5,198 nt of DNA from EC70 sp018675395. GTDB taxonomy: Bacteria > Verrucomicrobiota > Verrucomicrobiia > Verrucomicrobiales > DEV007. Under the pieces are notes generated by a model, which was given only the letters and a program-made list of their open reading frames with translations, was not told where the DNA came from and ran no database searches. Positions 1 to 5,198 of the stretch are shown in pieces (the first letter of the stretch is position 1; each line of letters starts with the position of its first letter). The stretch covers positions 1 to 5,198 of the forward strand of contig JABGYE010000326.1 in the NCBI GenBank assembly GCA_018675395.1, written 5' to 3'. The position numbers were made by a program, and so were the translations under genes.

Positions 1-591
1 CTACTTGGCTGGTCTCCAAAGGACGATAGAGAAAAATTAACTACGAGTGAAATAATTGAACTATTCGACTTTGATCACTTAAACAAAAGCAATTCACGTT
101 TTGATCTGGATAAATGCAAATGGCTTAATGGGCAATACATCAGCGATCTGACTGAAGCAAAATATCTCGAAAAGGCCCTCCCCTTCTCAAGCAATGCAAC
201 AGATCAGATCATCTCATTGACTCAACCGAGAGTCCAGCACCTCTCAGAAATAGAAAAAATACTAGAGCCGATTTTAAATGACACGCACCCCACAGACCAC
301 GACGCATCTCTAAAGATTTCAACTGATCCAGAAACTGGTGAAAGGATCAAGGAACTAAGCAGCGTCCTTGAATCTCTCGATACTTGGACCGCTGAAAATA
401 TAAAGACGACAATCAAAAATTTTGCGAGCACAAAACAGATCAAAATGGGAGCTCTGATGTTTCCTCTACGCGTTTGCGCTACTGGTGTCGGGCAAGGAAC
501 TGACCTTATGCCTACTCTGGAAGCGATTGGAAGAGTCTCAACGGTTGCAAGAATCAAAGAAAGGGTCGATAAAATCTATACTGACAATTAA
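1..591 (+). CDS. gltX: Glutamyl-tRNA synthetase, C-terminal part (5' end outside window)
   Basis: The reading frame is open from the first base and stops with TAA at 589-591, so 196 residues of the C-terminal part are visible. The enzyme attaches glutamate to tRNA-Glu (in some bacteria also tRNA-Gln) in the cytoplasm. The visible part begins with LLGWSPKDDRE, the segment that in GltX follows soon after the KMSKR-type ATP-binding loop, which must lie just before the window. FDLDKCKWLNGQYI then matches the family's conserved F-D-x-x-K-x-x-W-x-N-x-x-Y/H-I block. The rest is the helical anticodon-binding domain, ending in MGALMFPLRVCATGVGQG and a final EAIGRVSTVARI helix, as expected for the family C terminus. 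The Rossmann catalytic domain with the HIGH motif cannot be seen. aroE starts 4 nt after the stop, suggesting co-transcription. Confidence 0.95.
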   Translation, partial: LLGWSPKDDREKLTTSEIIELFDFDHLNKSNSRFDLDKCKWLNGQYISDLTEAKYLEKALPFSSNATDQIISLTQPRVQHLSEIEKILEPILNDTHPTDHDASLKISTDPETGERIKELSSVLESLDTWTAENIKTTIKNFASTKQIKMGALMFPLRVCATGVGQGTDLMPTLEAIGRVSTVARIKERVDKIYTDN

Positions 592-595
592 TTCT

Positions 596-1537
596 ATGAA
601 CGATTCAGAGAAAACATTTACCGTTAGTGACCTCAAAGATTGGGCAACCATAAATGACCAATTTGATGTTCCGGCATTACTATCTGTTTTCGGAAACCCT
701 GTAGAGCACTCATTGTCTCCACAACTTCATAACCCGGCATTAAATTTCTGCGGCATAAAGTCTCAATACGTAAAAATAAAAGTTCCAGAGGCTCAATTTT
801 CAGAAGCCTTAAACTTAATTAAGGAGAACGGATTCTATGGAACGAACTGCACCGTCCCTTTGAAATTCGAAGCCATTAACGCATGCGACATTGTTGACGA
901 TTCAGCCCGCAGAATGGGAGCCGTAAACACGGTCCGCTTCGAGAACGGAAAGTCCTTAGGAAGTAACAGTGACGGGCCGGGTCTGGTCCGTGCAATACGG
1001 GAAGAATTTTCAATCGACTTAGGCGATTTGAGAGTAATGATCCTCGGAGCCGGAGGCGGTGCCGGACGCGCTGTTGCCATCCAATGCGCAATTGAAGAAG
1101 TTGAGAGATTAGTCCTCGTCAACCGAACAGAAGAAAAGGTCAGACCTGTATATGATGAAGTCGCGAAGGACCTTAAGGAAAAACATATTCATTCCTCCTC
1201 ATCTCGCTTAAAGATGACGGGATGGTCCAAAACTGAACTCGAAGAGGAACTCGGAGACATTGATCTCATCATTAATGCCAGCTCACTCGGCATGAAGAAC
1301 TCTGACCCTGAACTCATTCCTGCCGGCTTATTGCAACCACACCATCTCGTATACGATATGGTATATAGCCCCAGAAAAACAAAATTAATAAGGAACGCCA
1401 CATCGACTGGGGCCCGGTCCGCTAACGGGATTTCTATGCTCCTTCATCAAGGCGCCATCTCATTTGAGACTTGGTTCAATCGTGAAGCTCCTATTAATGA
1501 AATGCGCAAGGGCCTCAATGACGCACTTAAGGATTAA
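596..1537 (+). CDS. aroE: Shikimate dehydrogenase (NADP+)
   Basis: 313 residues; reduces 3-dehydroshikimate to shikimate with NADPH, in the chorismate (aromatic amino acid) pathway. Shikimate-site motifs are present: SLSP at 39-42, TVPLK at 86-90 with catalytic Lys90, AVNTV with Asn111, and SNSDGPG with catalytic Asp126. The nucleotide domain has the glycine loop GAGGGAGRA at 151-159 and NRT at 176-178, the arginine clamp typical of NADP preference. Later come NASSLGM (227-233), YDMVYSP (253-259) and the closing MLLHQGAISFETW (281-293). The protein is longer than the roughly 270 residues usual for E. coli AroE because of a leader of about 27 residues before the first strand. ATG 596 is chosen because it sits 4 nt after gltX; a longer in-frame GTG at 485 would overlap gltX by about 100 nt. 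No Shine-Dalgarno site precedes it, so translational coupling to gltX is plausible (inference). Confidence 0.96.
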   Translation: MNDSEKTFTVSDLKDWATINDQFDVPALLSVFGNPVEHSLSPQLHNPALNFCGIKSQYVKIKVPEAQFSEALNLIKENGFYGTNCTVPLKFEAINACDIVDDSARRMGAVNTVRFENGKSLGSNSDGPGLVRAIREEFSIDLGDLRVMILGAGGGAGRAVAIQCAIEEVERLVLVNRTEEKVRPVYDEVAKDLKEKHIHSSSSRLKMTGWSKTELEEELGDIDLIINASSLGMKNSDPELIPAGLLQPHHLVYDMVYSPRKTKLIRNATSTGARSANGISMLLHQGAISFETWFNREAPINEMRKGLNDALKD

Positions 1538-1566
1538 TTGATTTAATATCACATAAAGAACCTGCA

Positions 1567-1950
1567 ATGAAAAACATCACCGCACACAATGCCCCAAAAG
1601 CGATAGGGCCATACTCTCACGCCGTTAGGACCGGGAACCTACTAATAACTTCCGGCCAGATCCCCATAAATCCATCAACTGGTTCACTAGTCGCTGATCA
1701 GATCGAAGATCAAACTAACCAAGTCATGGCGAACCTTAAAGCCATCCTTGAGAATGAAGGACTCTCACTAATGAATGTTGTAAAAACGACCGTATTTTTA
1801 AAGAACATGTCAGAATTTGCACAATTTAATAGTGTATATGAAAAGCATTTTGAATCGCATAAACCTGCGAGGTCCACGGTCCAAGTCTCATGCTTGCCCC
1901 TCGATTGCAGGATTGAAATTGAAGCGATCGCAGAAATTGAGGCTCCTTAA
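1567..1950 (+). CDS. ridA: RidA family reactive enamine/imine deaminase
   Basis: 127 residues, the standard RidA (YjgF/YER057c/UK114) length. The family hydrolyses reactive enamine/imine intermediates such as 2-aminoacrylate, released by PLP-dependent dehydratases, to 2-keto acids and ammonia; it normally works as a trimer in the cytoplasm. Visible signatures are AIGPYSHAV (12-20), SGQIPINPSTG (29-39), VVKTTVFLKNM (71-81) and PARSTVQVSCLP (100-111), then IEIEAIAEIE. Arg102 and Glu117 align with the catalytic/ligand-binding Arg105 and Glu120 of E. coli RidA, so the active enzyme rather than a divergent Rid subgroup is likely. It follows aroE by 29 nt with no visible terminator and is probably in the same transcript. 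The upstream AAAGAA is at best a weak ribosome site. It converges on mnmA. Confidence 0.95.
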   Translation: MKNITAHNAPKAIGPYSHAVRTGNLLITSGQIPINPSTGSLVADQIEDQTNQVMANLKAILENEGLSLMNVVKTTVFLKNMSEFAQFNSVYEKHFESHKPARSTVQVSCLPLDCRIEIEAIAEIEAP

Positions 1951-1962
1951 ATTATTAGAGGC

Positions 1963-3054
1963 TCATTTTGTGTAGTCGACCGATTCAAAGATACCGCCTC
2001 CTAATAATACATCCTCAGAGTAAAACGCACACACCTGACCGGGTGTAATTGCTCGCTGCGGCTGTTCGAAGATCAAATCGATCGATTTATCGTCTTCTCC
2101 CCTATAATCAAAAGAGACAGGAACTGCTGGTGTTCTGTATCTCGGTTGAGCTAATATTTTTTCTCCATTCACTGGCTTCCTGTTAACGAAAGACAAACTT
2201 CCAATGCTGCACCTTGAAGCATAAAGGTAAGGCGTGTCCTCTCGATCAAAGCCCACAATCAATTCGTTCTCCTCTGCCCTCTTCCCCACTACGACATAGG
2301 CCTCGCAGTAAGTGTTCGACGGGACGCCTATCCCTCTGCGCTGACCTAAAGTGTATAAATGTAAACCACGGTGCTCTCCGAGGATCTCCCCATCAAGGCT
2401 TACGATTGGACCAGGACTATCCTTAACGTAATTTTGTAAAAAATCAGACATCTTCACCTCACCAATAAAACAAATACCCTGACTGTCTTTTTTCTTCGCA
2501 TTTGGAAGTCCTAGTTGATCTGCTTGGTCGCGGAGCTCGGGTTTGAGTAAGTGTCCAATCGGGAAAAGAGCATGAAGGACCTGATTCTGATTCAACAGAG
2601 CTAGAAAATATGTCTGATTCTTATTAGGGTCAGTCCCGCAAAGAATATCACGAGTCCCGTCATCATTTGATCTGATCCTCGCATAATGACCAGTGGCCAC
2701 GGCCTCGAAACCTTCGGTCCTAGCATAATCAAGAAATACCCCAAATTTCATTTCTCGATTACACATCACATCCGGGTTAGGCGTGATTCCAGACTGATAC
2801 CCTTCTAATAAATATTTTACGATTCTTTGGCGGTACTCATCCATCATATTCACTACCCGGAAATCAACTCCTAGATGGTCCGCGACTGCTCGAGCATCTA
2901 CAATGTCCTGTTGCCAAGGACAGTCCCCAATAATATTTTCCTCATTAATCCAATTCTTCATGTACGCCCCAACCACTTCATGCCCTTCACTAATTAACTG
3001 GGCAGCAGCTACGCTGCTGTCCACTCCTCCTGACATGGCTACCAAAACTCGCAT
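1963..3054 (-). CDS. mnmA: tRNA-specific 2-thiouridylase
   Basis: 363 residues, close to the E. coli length. MnmA uses ATP and a relayed persulfide sulfur to convert the wobble uridine U34 of tRNA-Glu, -Gln and -Lys to 2-thiouridine. The start MRVLVAMSGGVDSS carries the PP-loop ATP-pyrophosphatase motif (SGGVDSS, 8-14). Both catalytic cysteines are present: Cys98 in NPDVMCNREMKF and Cys195 in DSQGICFIG, matching Cys102 and Cys199 of E. coli, so the full disulfide-type mechanism is expected. NKNQTYFL (144-151) is the tRNA-contacting block, GQRRGIGV (237-244) lies in the central domain, and the C-terminal beta-barrel ends with LLGGGIFES. The gene is alone on its strand, convergent with ridA (12-nt gap) and divergent from the next plus-strand gene. 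It is the only gene here with a strong Shine-Dalgarno sequence. Confidence 0.97.
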   Translation of the reverse strand: MRVLVAMSGGVDSSVAAAQLISEGHEVVGAYMKNWINEENIIGDCPWQQDIVDARAVADHLGVDFRVVNMMDEYRQRIVKYLLEGYQSGITPNPDVMCNREMKFGVFLDYARTEGFEAVATGHYARIRSNDDGTRDILCGTDPNKNQTYFLALLNQNQVLHALFPIGHLLKPELRDQADQLGLPNAKKKDSQGICFIGEVKMSDFLQNYVKDSPGPIVSLDGEILGEHRGLHLYTLGQRRGIGVPSNTYCEAYVVVGKRAEENELIVGFDREDTPYLYASRCSIGSLSFVNRKPVNGEKILAQPRYRTPAVPVSFDYRGEDDKSIDLIFEQPQRAITPGQVCAFYSEDVLLGGGIFESVDYTK

Positions 3055-3066
3055 TAATAAAATAGT

Positions 3067-3075
3067 CTCCTCCCT
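3067..3075 (-). promoter_or_regulatory. Strong Shine-Dalgarno site of mnmA
   Basis: Reading on the minus strand this is AGGGAGGAG, a near-perfect anti-16S complement. Twelve bases separate its last G from the mnmA ATG, somewhat longer than the usual 5-9. No alternative start codon lies between them, and the protein start is fixed by the conserved N-terminal strand, so the ATG at 3054 is retained. No other start codon in this window has a comparable site. Confidence 0.65.
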
Positions 3076-3092
3076 AAGTTAAAAGGTTCAAG

Positions 3093-3115
3093 TAGACGAT
3101 TCTTGAAATCGACTA
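3093..3115. promoter_or_regulatory. Imperfect palindrome in the divergent spacer (possible operator)
   Basis: Left arm TAGACGATT (3093-3101), loop CTTGA (3102-3106), right arm AATCGACTA (3107-3115): 8 of 9 positions pair. It sits in the 82-nt spacer between the divergent mnmA and the membrane-protein gene at 3137. A TATACT hexamer at 3114-3119 (+ strand), resembling a -10 box, overlaps its right end, although no good -35 is spaced properly from it. The position suits an operator or transcript hairpin, but an AT-rich 23-bp palindrome could arise by chance; regulation is inference. Confidence 0.3.
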
Positions 3116-3136
3116 TACTTGATACAAGTACACTCA

Positions 3137-3838
3137 ATGAGCACAGAAGAAATAATTATAAAGGACGATGAACGAAAGGGAAGTAATTCCCCCAAATTGG
3201 GCTGCGCCATCATGTGTCTCCTACTCGCCTTCATGACAGGAATAGTCATACAGATCATAGTGAGTGGAGCGAGGCACCTAGAAGAATTAGTTCCTTACAG
3301 CAACACCGAACCCCTTGACATACCTGAAGAGCAGGGAACAGAAGCTGAACTTAATAGCATAAGATCAAAAATAAAAACATTCGATCAGCAGATAAATTCC
3401 GATTCATCTGAAATGACTGAGCTGAGTCTGTCACTAAAAGACATCAATATTCTTATCGCAAACGATAAATATCTATCGGACCTACGGAAAGAGTATTTCT
3501 TTAAAGGAATCAAAACTGACGGAACCATCACTGCTCTATGTTCAAGAAAAATGCGTAAGTTCCTTCCTTGGCAAGAAAGGAAATATTGGAACGGCGAGAT
3601 GACTCTAAAGTTAGAAGTGTTAAATGGAGCAGTATTCCTTCGCGTCATTAATTTTAAATCAATCAACGGCTCATCAATGCCCGAGAATTTATTACAAAAA
3701 TGGCAGACCCAGGATCAACTTGAAATGTATAAAAATGATGATCACTTCGTAGATTCTTTAAAAAAAATAAACAGTGTTAAGTTTGCCGAAGATTCAATCA
3801 CCTTGAGCACAAAGAAAACTACCCAATCTGACAAATAG
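3137..3838 (+). CDS. Hypothetical single-pass membrane protein
   Basis: 233 residues; I do not recognise a named family. Residues 1-20 are charged and polar (KDDERKGSNSPK), followed by one hydrophobic helix at about 21-43 (LGCAIMCLLLAFMTGIVIQI). Residues 46-95 are acidic and polar and likely helical, followed by a mixed region with LSLSLKDINILIAND at 96-110. A soluble domain follows, with strands suggested at 154-172 (EMTLKLEVLNGAVFLRVINF) and a final strand near 213-224. It has no catalytic-looking motif and no lipobox. From memory, proteins with this plan (short cytoplasmic tail, one helix, an 'L-x-x-x-D-I/L-N-x-L-I-A' block, then a beta-rich domain) recur as hypotheticals in Verrucomicrobiota; I could not check this. 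Topology is probably N-in with the bulk outside. ATG 3137 is preferred; an in-frame TTG at 3119 would add six residues. No Shine-Dalgarno site is visible. It stands alone between divergent mnmA and convergent nth. Confidence 0.75.
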   Translation: MSTEEIIIKDDERKGSNSPKLGCAIMCLLLAFMTGIVIQIIVSGARHLEELVPYSNTEPLDIPEEQGTEAELNSIRSKIKTFDQQINSDSSEMTELSLSLKDINILIANDKYLSDLRKEYFFKGIKTDGTITALCSRKMRKFLPWQERKYWNGEMTLKLEVLNGAVFLRVINFKSINGSSMPENLLQKWQTQDQLEMYKNDDHFVDSLKKINSVKFAEDSITLSTKKTTQSDK

Positions 3839-3850
3839 AACGAAGGAAAA

Positions 3851-4504
3851 TTAGGCGCGGTTCGTCTTCTTTGGTCTCTTGCGGTCCGGATAAAGGGACC
3901 TGCATATATCACAGACCCTACCGTCGCACCCCCTTGCAGTGCAATATTCTCGGCCATAAAATATTATCTGGAGGTGCAATTTGTTCCAATTCTTCTCTGG
4001 AAAGAGTCTCTTAAGATCCTTCTCTGTCTGGGTAACATTCTTCCCACTACTAAGGCCCCATCTCTGAGCCAAACGATGAATATGAGTATCGACAGGAAAT
4101 GCAGGAAACCCGAAAGCCTGCGACATTACAACTGATGCCGTCTTGTGCCCGACCCCTGGCAAGGCCTCAAGCTCTTCGAAGGTCCGAGGAACTTCGCCCC
4201 CGTGTTGCTCATGAAGGATCTTAGACAAGGTTCTTATCGCTTTAGCTTTTTGAGGAGAGAGTCCACAAGGTCGTATGATTTTCTGAATGCTTGAAACGGT
4301 CATTTTAGCCATTGAGGAAGGAATGTCCGCCTCAGAAAATAAGGACGGGGTAACCTTATTCACTCTTTCATCAGTGCACTGAGCTGAGAGTAACACTGAA
4401 ACCAATAACGTATAATGACTATAATGGTCAAGAGGGATAGGAGTCTTTGGATAAAGAGAGTCTAATCTCTGAAGCACAAATTCCGCGCGTTCCTTCTTAG
4501 TCAT
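3851..4504 (-). CDS. nth: Endonuclease III (DNA glycosylase/AP lyase)
   Basis: 217 residues, near the 211 of E. coli Nth. It excises oxidised pyrimidines and cleaves the abasic site by beta-elimination in base-excision repair. Conserved parts seen are LLSAQCTDERVNKVTP (38-53), the helix-hairpin-helix LPGVGHKTASVV (115-126) with Schiff-base Lys121, and VDTHIHRLAQRWGL (138-151) with catalytic Asp139; these match Lys120 and Asp138 of E. coli. The C-terminal cysteine cluster is atypical: Cys188, 193, 198 and 201 (C-x4-C-x4-C-x2-C) rather than the C-x6-C-x2-C-x5-C that binds the [4Fe-4S] cluster in E. coli. Four cysteines remain, so an iron-sulfur cluster may still form, but that is inference. The end is basic (PDRKRPKKTNRA). 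No Shine-Dalgarno site precedes ATG 4504. It lies 51 nt downstream of the 3D-domain gene on the same strand. Confidence 0.95.
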   Translation of the reverse strand: MTKKERAEFVLQRLDSLYPKTPIPLDHYSHYTLLVSVLLSAQCTDERVNKVTPSLFSEADIPSSMAKMTVSSIQKIIRPCGLSPQKAKAIRTLSKILHEQHGGEVPRTFEELEALPGVGHKTASVVMSQAFGFPAFPVDTHIHRLAQRWGLSSGKNVTQTEKDLKRLFPEKNWNKLHLQIIFYGREYCTARGCDGRVCDICRSLYPDRKRPKKTNRA

Positions 4505-4548
4505 ATTGAGAGAACGTTAATCATCTAAAATCATGGGCCCGAACCGTT

Positions 4549-4554
4549 ATTATA
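4549..4554 (-). promoter_or_regulatory. Candidate -10 box for nth
   Basis: On the minus strand this reads TATAAT, the exact consensus -10 hexamer, placed so that transcription would begin about 35-40 nt before the nth ATG. It overlaps the stop codon of the upstream 3D-domain gene. The -35 is poor: TTAATG at 4575-4570 with a 15-nt spacer is the best I find, and there is no exact extended -10 TGn. It suggests nth may have its own promoter as well as possible read-through from the gene upstream. Confidence 0.3.
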
Positions 4555-4555
4555 T

Positions 4556-5068
4556 TCAATTACGTTTTGCATTAATCGCATTGTACATCTTTCGCACGTG
4601 CGCGTAATGGAGTCGGCCCTTCAAAATTTCAGCGCTCCGCTGCAAACTTCCCCATTCAATGATCTGAATATTAACTCGACGAGTGCCCCAATTACGCACA
4701 CCCCTGATTGTCGGCTTATATATATCAATAGTATTGGTCCCTACCAAAGATCTACCATAATCCTCAACTACATAAACATGTGACTGACCAACAATCCTAA
4801 ACTTAGTGCCGAGCGGGTACCTTGACCAATCTGCCCCAGCACTACGAATCTTTCCGTACCTCAAACGACGACCAGAAGCAGTTAAGGCTCCGTACTTGCC
4901 TCCCAGCTCATTTTCTTTATGGCTATATGCCGTTGTCCTTACCGTATAGGTAGGACCCGTTGGCTCTATCTTTGCGGCTTGACTGAATAAGGAAAACCCG
5001 GAAAAACTGCAAGAACTACAAAAGAAACAGAATGCCGACGCACCAATCATCAAATAAAGAATTCTCAT
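4556..5068 (-). CDS. Exported 3D-domain protein, putative lipoprotein
   Basis: 170 residues. The N terminus MRILYLMIGASAFCFFCSSC is a short signal peptide. Cys20 preceded by Ser-Ser could be a lipidation site, but Cys rather than Leu at -3 makes a weak lipobox. Residues about 40-138 form a 3D domain (the double-psi barrel named for three aspartates and shared with MltA and the Gram-positive stationary-phase factors). TTAYSHKENE opens it, then Asp80 in GADWSRYPLGTKF, Asp103 in VVEDYGRS and Asp115 in TIDIYKP, followed by NWGTRRVNIQIIEWG. All three signature aspartates are present, so activity on peptidoglycan glycan strands is plausible but unproven. There is no LysM or other wall-binding domain. 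A basic helix-like tail of about 30 residues (to NAINAKRN) follows. No Shine-Dalgarno site is visible before ATG 5068; a tandem repeat starts 12 nt upstream. nth follows after 51 nt. Confidence 0.85.
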   Translation of the reverse strand: MRILYLMIGASAFCFFCSSCSFSGFSLFSQAAKIEPTGPTYTVRTTAYSHKENELGGKYGALTASGRRLRYGKIRSAGADWSRYPLGTKFRIVGQSHVYVVEDYGRSLVGTNTIDIYKPTIRGVRNWGTRRVNIQIIEWGSLQRSAEILKGRLHYAHVRKMYNAINAKRN

Positions 5069-5080
5069 GGGAAATTGAAA

Positions 5081-5198
5081 AAGTTATCAGAAGTTATCAG
5101 AAGTTATCAGAAGTTATCAGAAGTTATCAGAAGTTATCAGAAGTTATCAGAAGTTATCAGAAGTTATCAGAAGTTATCAGAAGTTATCAGAAGTTATC
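5081..5198. repeat. Perfect 10-bp tandem repeat, 11.8 copies, cut by window end
   Basis: The unit AAGTTATCAG (minus strand CTGATAACTT) is repeated head to tail without a single mismatch: eleven full copies at 5081-5190 and eight bases of a twelfth up to the window edge, so the true copy number is unknown. It lies in the upstream region of the 3D-domain gene, 12 nt from its start codon. The unit has no internal dyad. The plus strand is free of stops in all three frames, because 30 bases cycle through every phase; the minus strand carries TGA and TAA in each cycle, so no protein can read through it in the direction of the adjacent gene. The perfection implies recent expansion or homogenisation, or an assembly artefact. 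Confidence 0.97.

Noticed and set aside
485..595. An extended aroE start at GTG 485.
   Set aside because: It would overlap the conserved C terminus of gltX by over 100 nt and add a low-quality N terminus unlike AroE; ATG 596 directly after gltX is better.
1939..1964. GAGGCTC occurring twice around the ridA stop codon, considered as a terminator.
   Set aside because: The two copies are direct, not inverted, so they cannot form a hairpin, and no T-run follows.
2214..2426. Plus-strand open frame inside mnmA.
   Set aside because: It lies wholly within the strongly conserved mnmA coding sequence on the opposite strand and has no recognisable protein features.
3003..3019. Perfect inverted repeat CAGCAGC-TAC-GCTGCTG near the start of mnmA.
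   Set aside because: It falls on the codons for Ser-Ser-Val-Ala-Ala in the PP-loop region, where AGC AGC and GCT GCT pair by codon choice. A role in mRNA folding is possible but nothing else supports it.
4535..4540. GGGCCC palindrome between nth and the 3D-domain gene as a terminator stem.
   Set aside because: It is a six-base self-complement with no loop and no following T-run, so it is only a restriction-site-like palindrome.
5075..5198. A plus-strand open frame from TTG 5075 through the tandem repeat, encoding a repeated decapeptide KLSEVIRSYQ.
   Set aside because: A stop-free 10-bp unit is open in every frame by arithmetic. There is no ribosome site or good start, and the ATG at 5067 stops at once. 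Without sequence beyond the window it cannot be called a gene.
5081..5198. The tandem array as a CRISPR, plasmid iterons or a DnaA-box cluster.
   Set aside because: There are no spacers between units, so it is not a CRISPR. The unit is shorter than typical iterons, and TTATCAGAA differs from the DnaA box TTATCCACA at three of nine positions. No replication gene is nearby.

Overview
This window is a gene-dense stretch of bacterial chromosome of moderately low GC. It reads as core housekeeping genes plus two envelope-type proteins. I see no phage, transposon, CRISPR or tRNA/rRNA signature. The lineage that fits best is the Verrucomicrobiota or a wider PVC relative. This is an inference from memory of protein style: the N-terminal leader of AroE, the unusual C-terminal cysteine pattern of the endonuclease III, and the single-helix hypothetical protein. 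I could not test it by search. The weak use of Shine-Dalgarno sites is compatible with that placement but does not prove it.

Layout. Positions 1-1950 (+) hold the 3' part of gltX (glutamyl-tRNA synthetase), then aroE (shikimate dehydrogenase) after only 4 nt, then ridA (reactive enamine/imine deaminase) after 29 nt; these look like one transcription unit. mnmA (tRNA 2-thiouridylase) lies on the minus strand at 1963-3054 and converges on ridA with a 12-nt gap. An 82-nt divergent spacer with an imperfect palindrome separates mnmA from a plus-strand gene for an unrecognised protein with one membrane helix (3137-3838). That gene converges, again with a 12-nt gap, on nth (endonuclease III, minus, 3851-4504). 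Upstream of nth on the same strand is a gene for a small exported 3D-domain protein (4556-5068). The window ends inside a perfect 10-bp tandem repeat (5081-5198) that begins 12 nt upstream of that start codon.

How the genes relate. gltX and mnmA both act on tRNA: GltX charges tRNA-Glu, and MnmA thiolates the wobble uridine of the Glu, Gln and Lys tRNAs. aroE belongs to chorismate synthesis, ridA clears reactive enamines from amino-acid metabolism, and nth does base-excision repair. The exported 3D-domain protein probably acts on cell-wall glycan. Nothing links these into one pathway, so this looks like ordinary chromosomal backbone rather than a specialised system. The points most worth a second look are the tandem repeat abutting the 3D-domain gene, the non-canonical cysteine spacing in Nth, and the unrecognised membrane protein.
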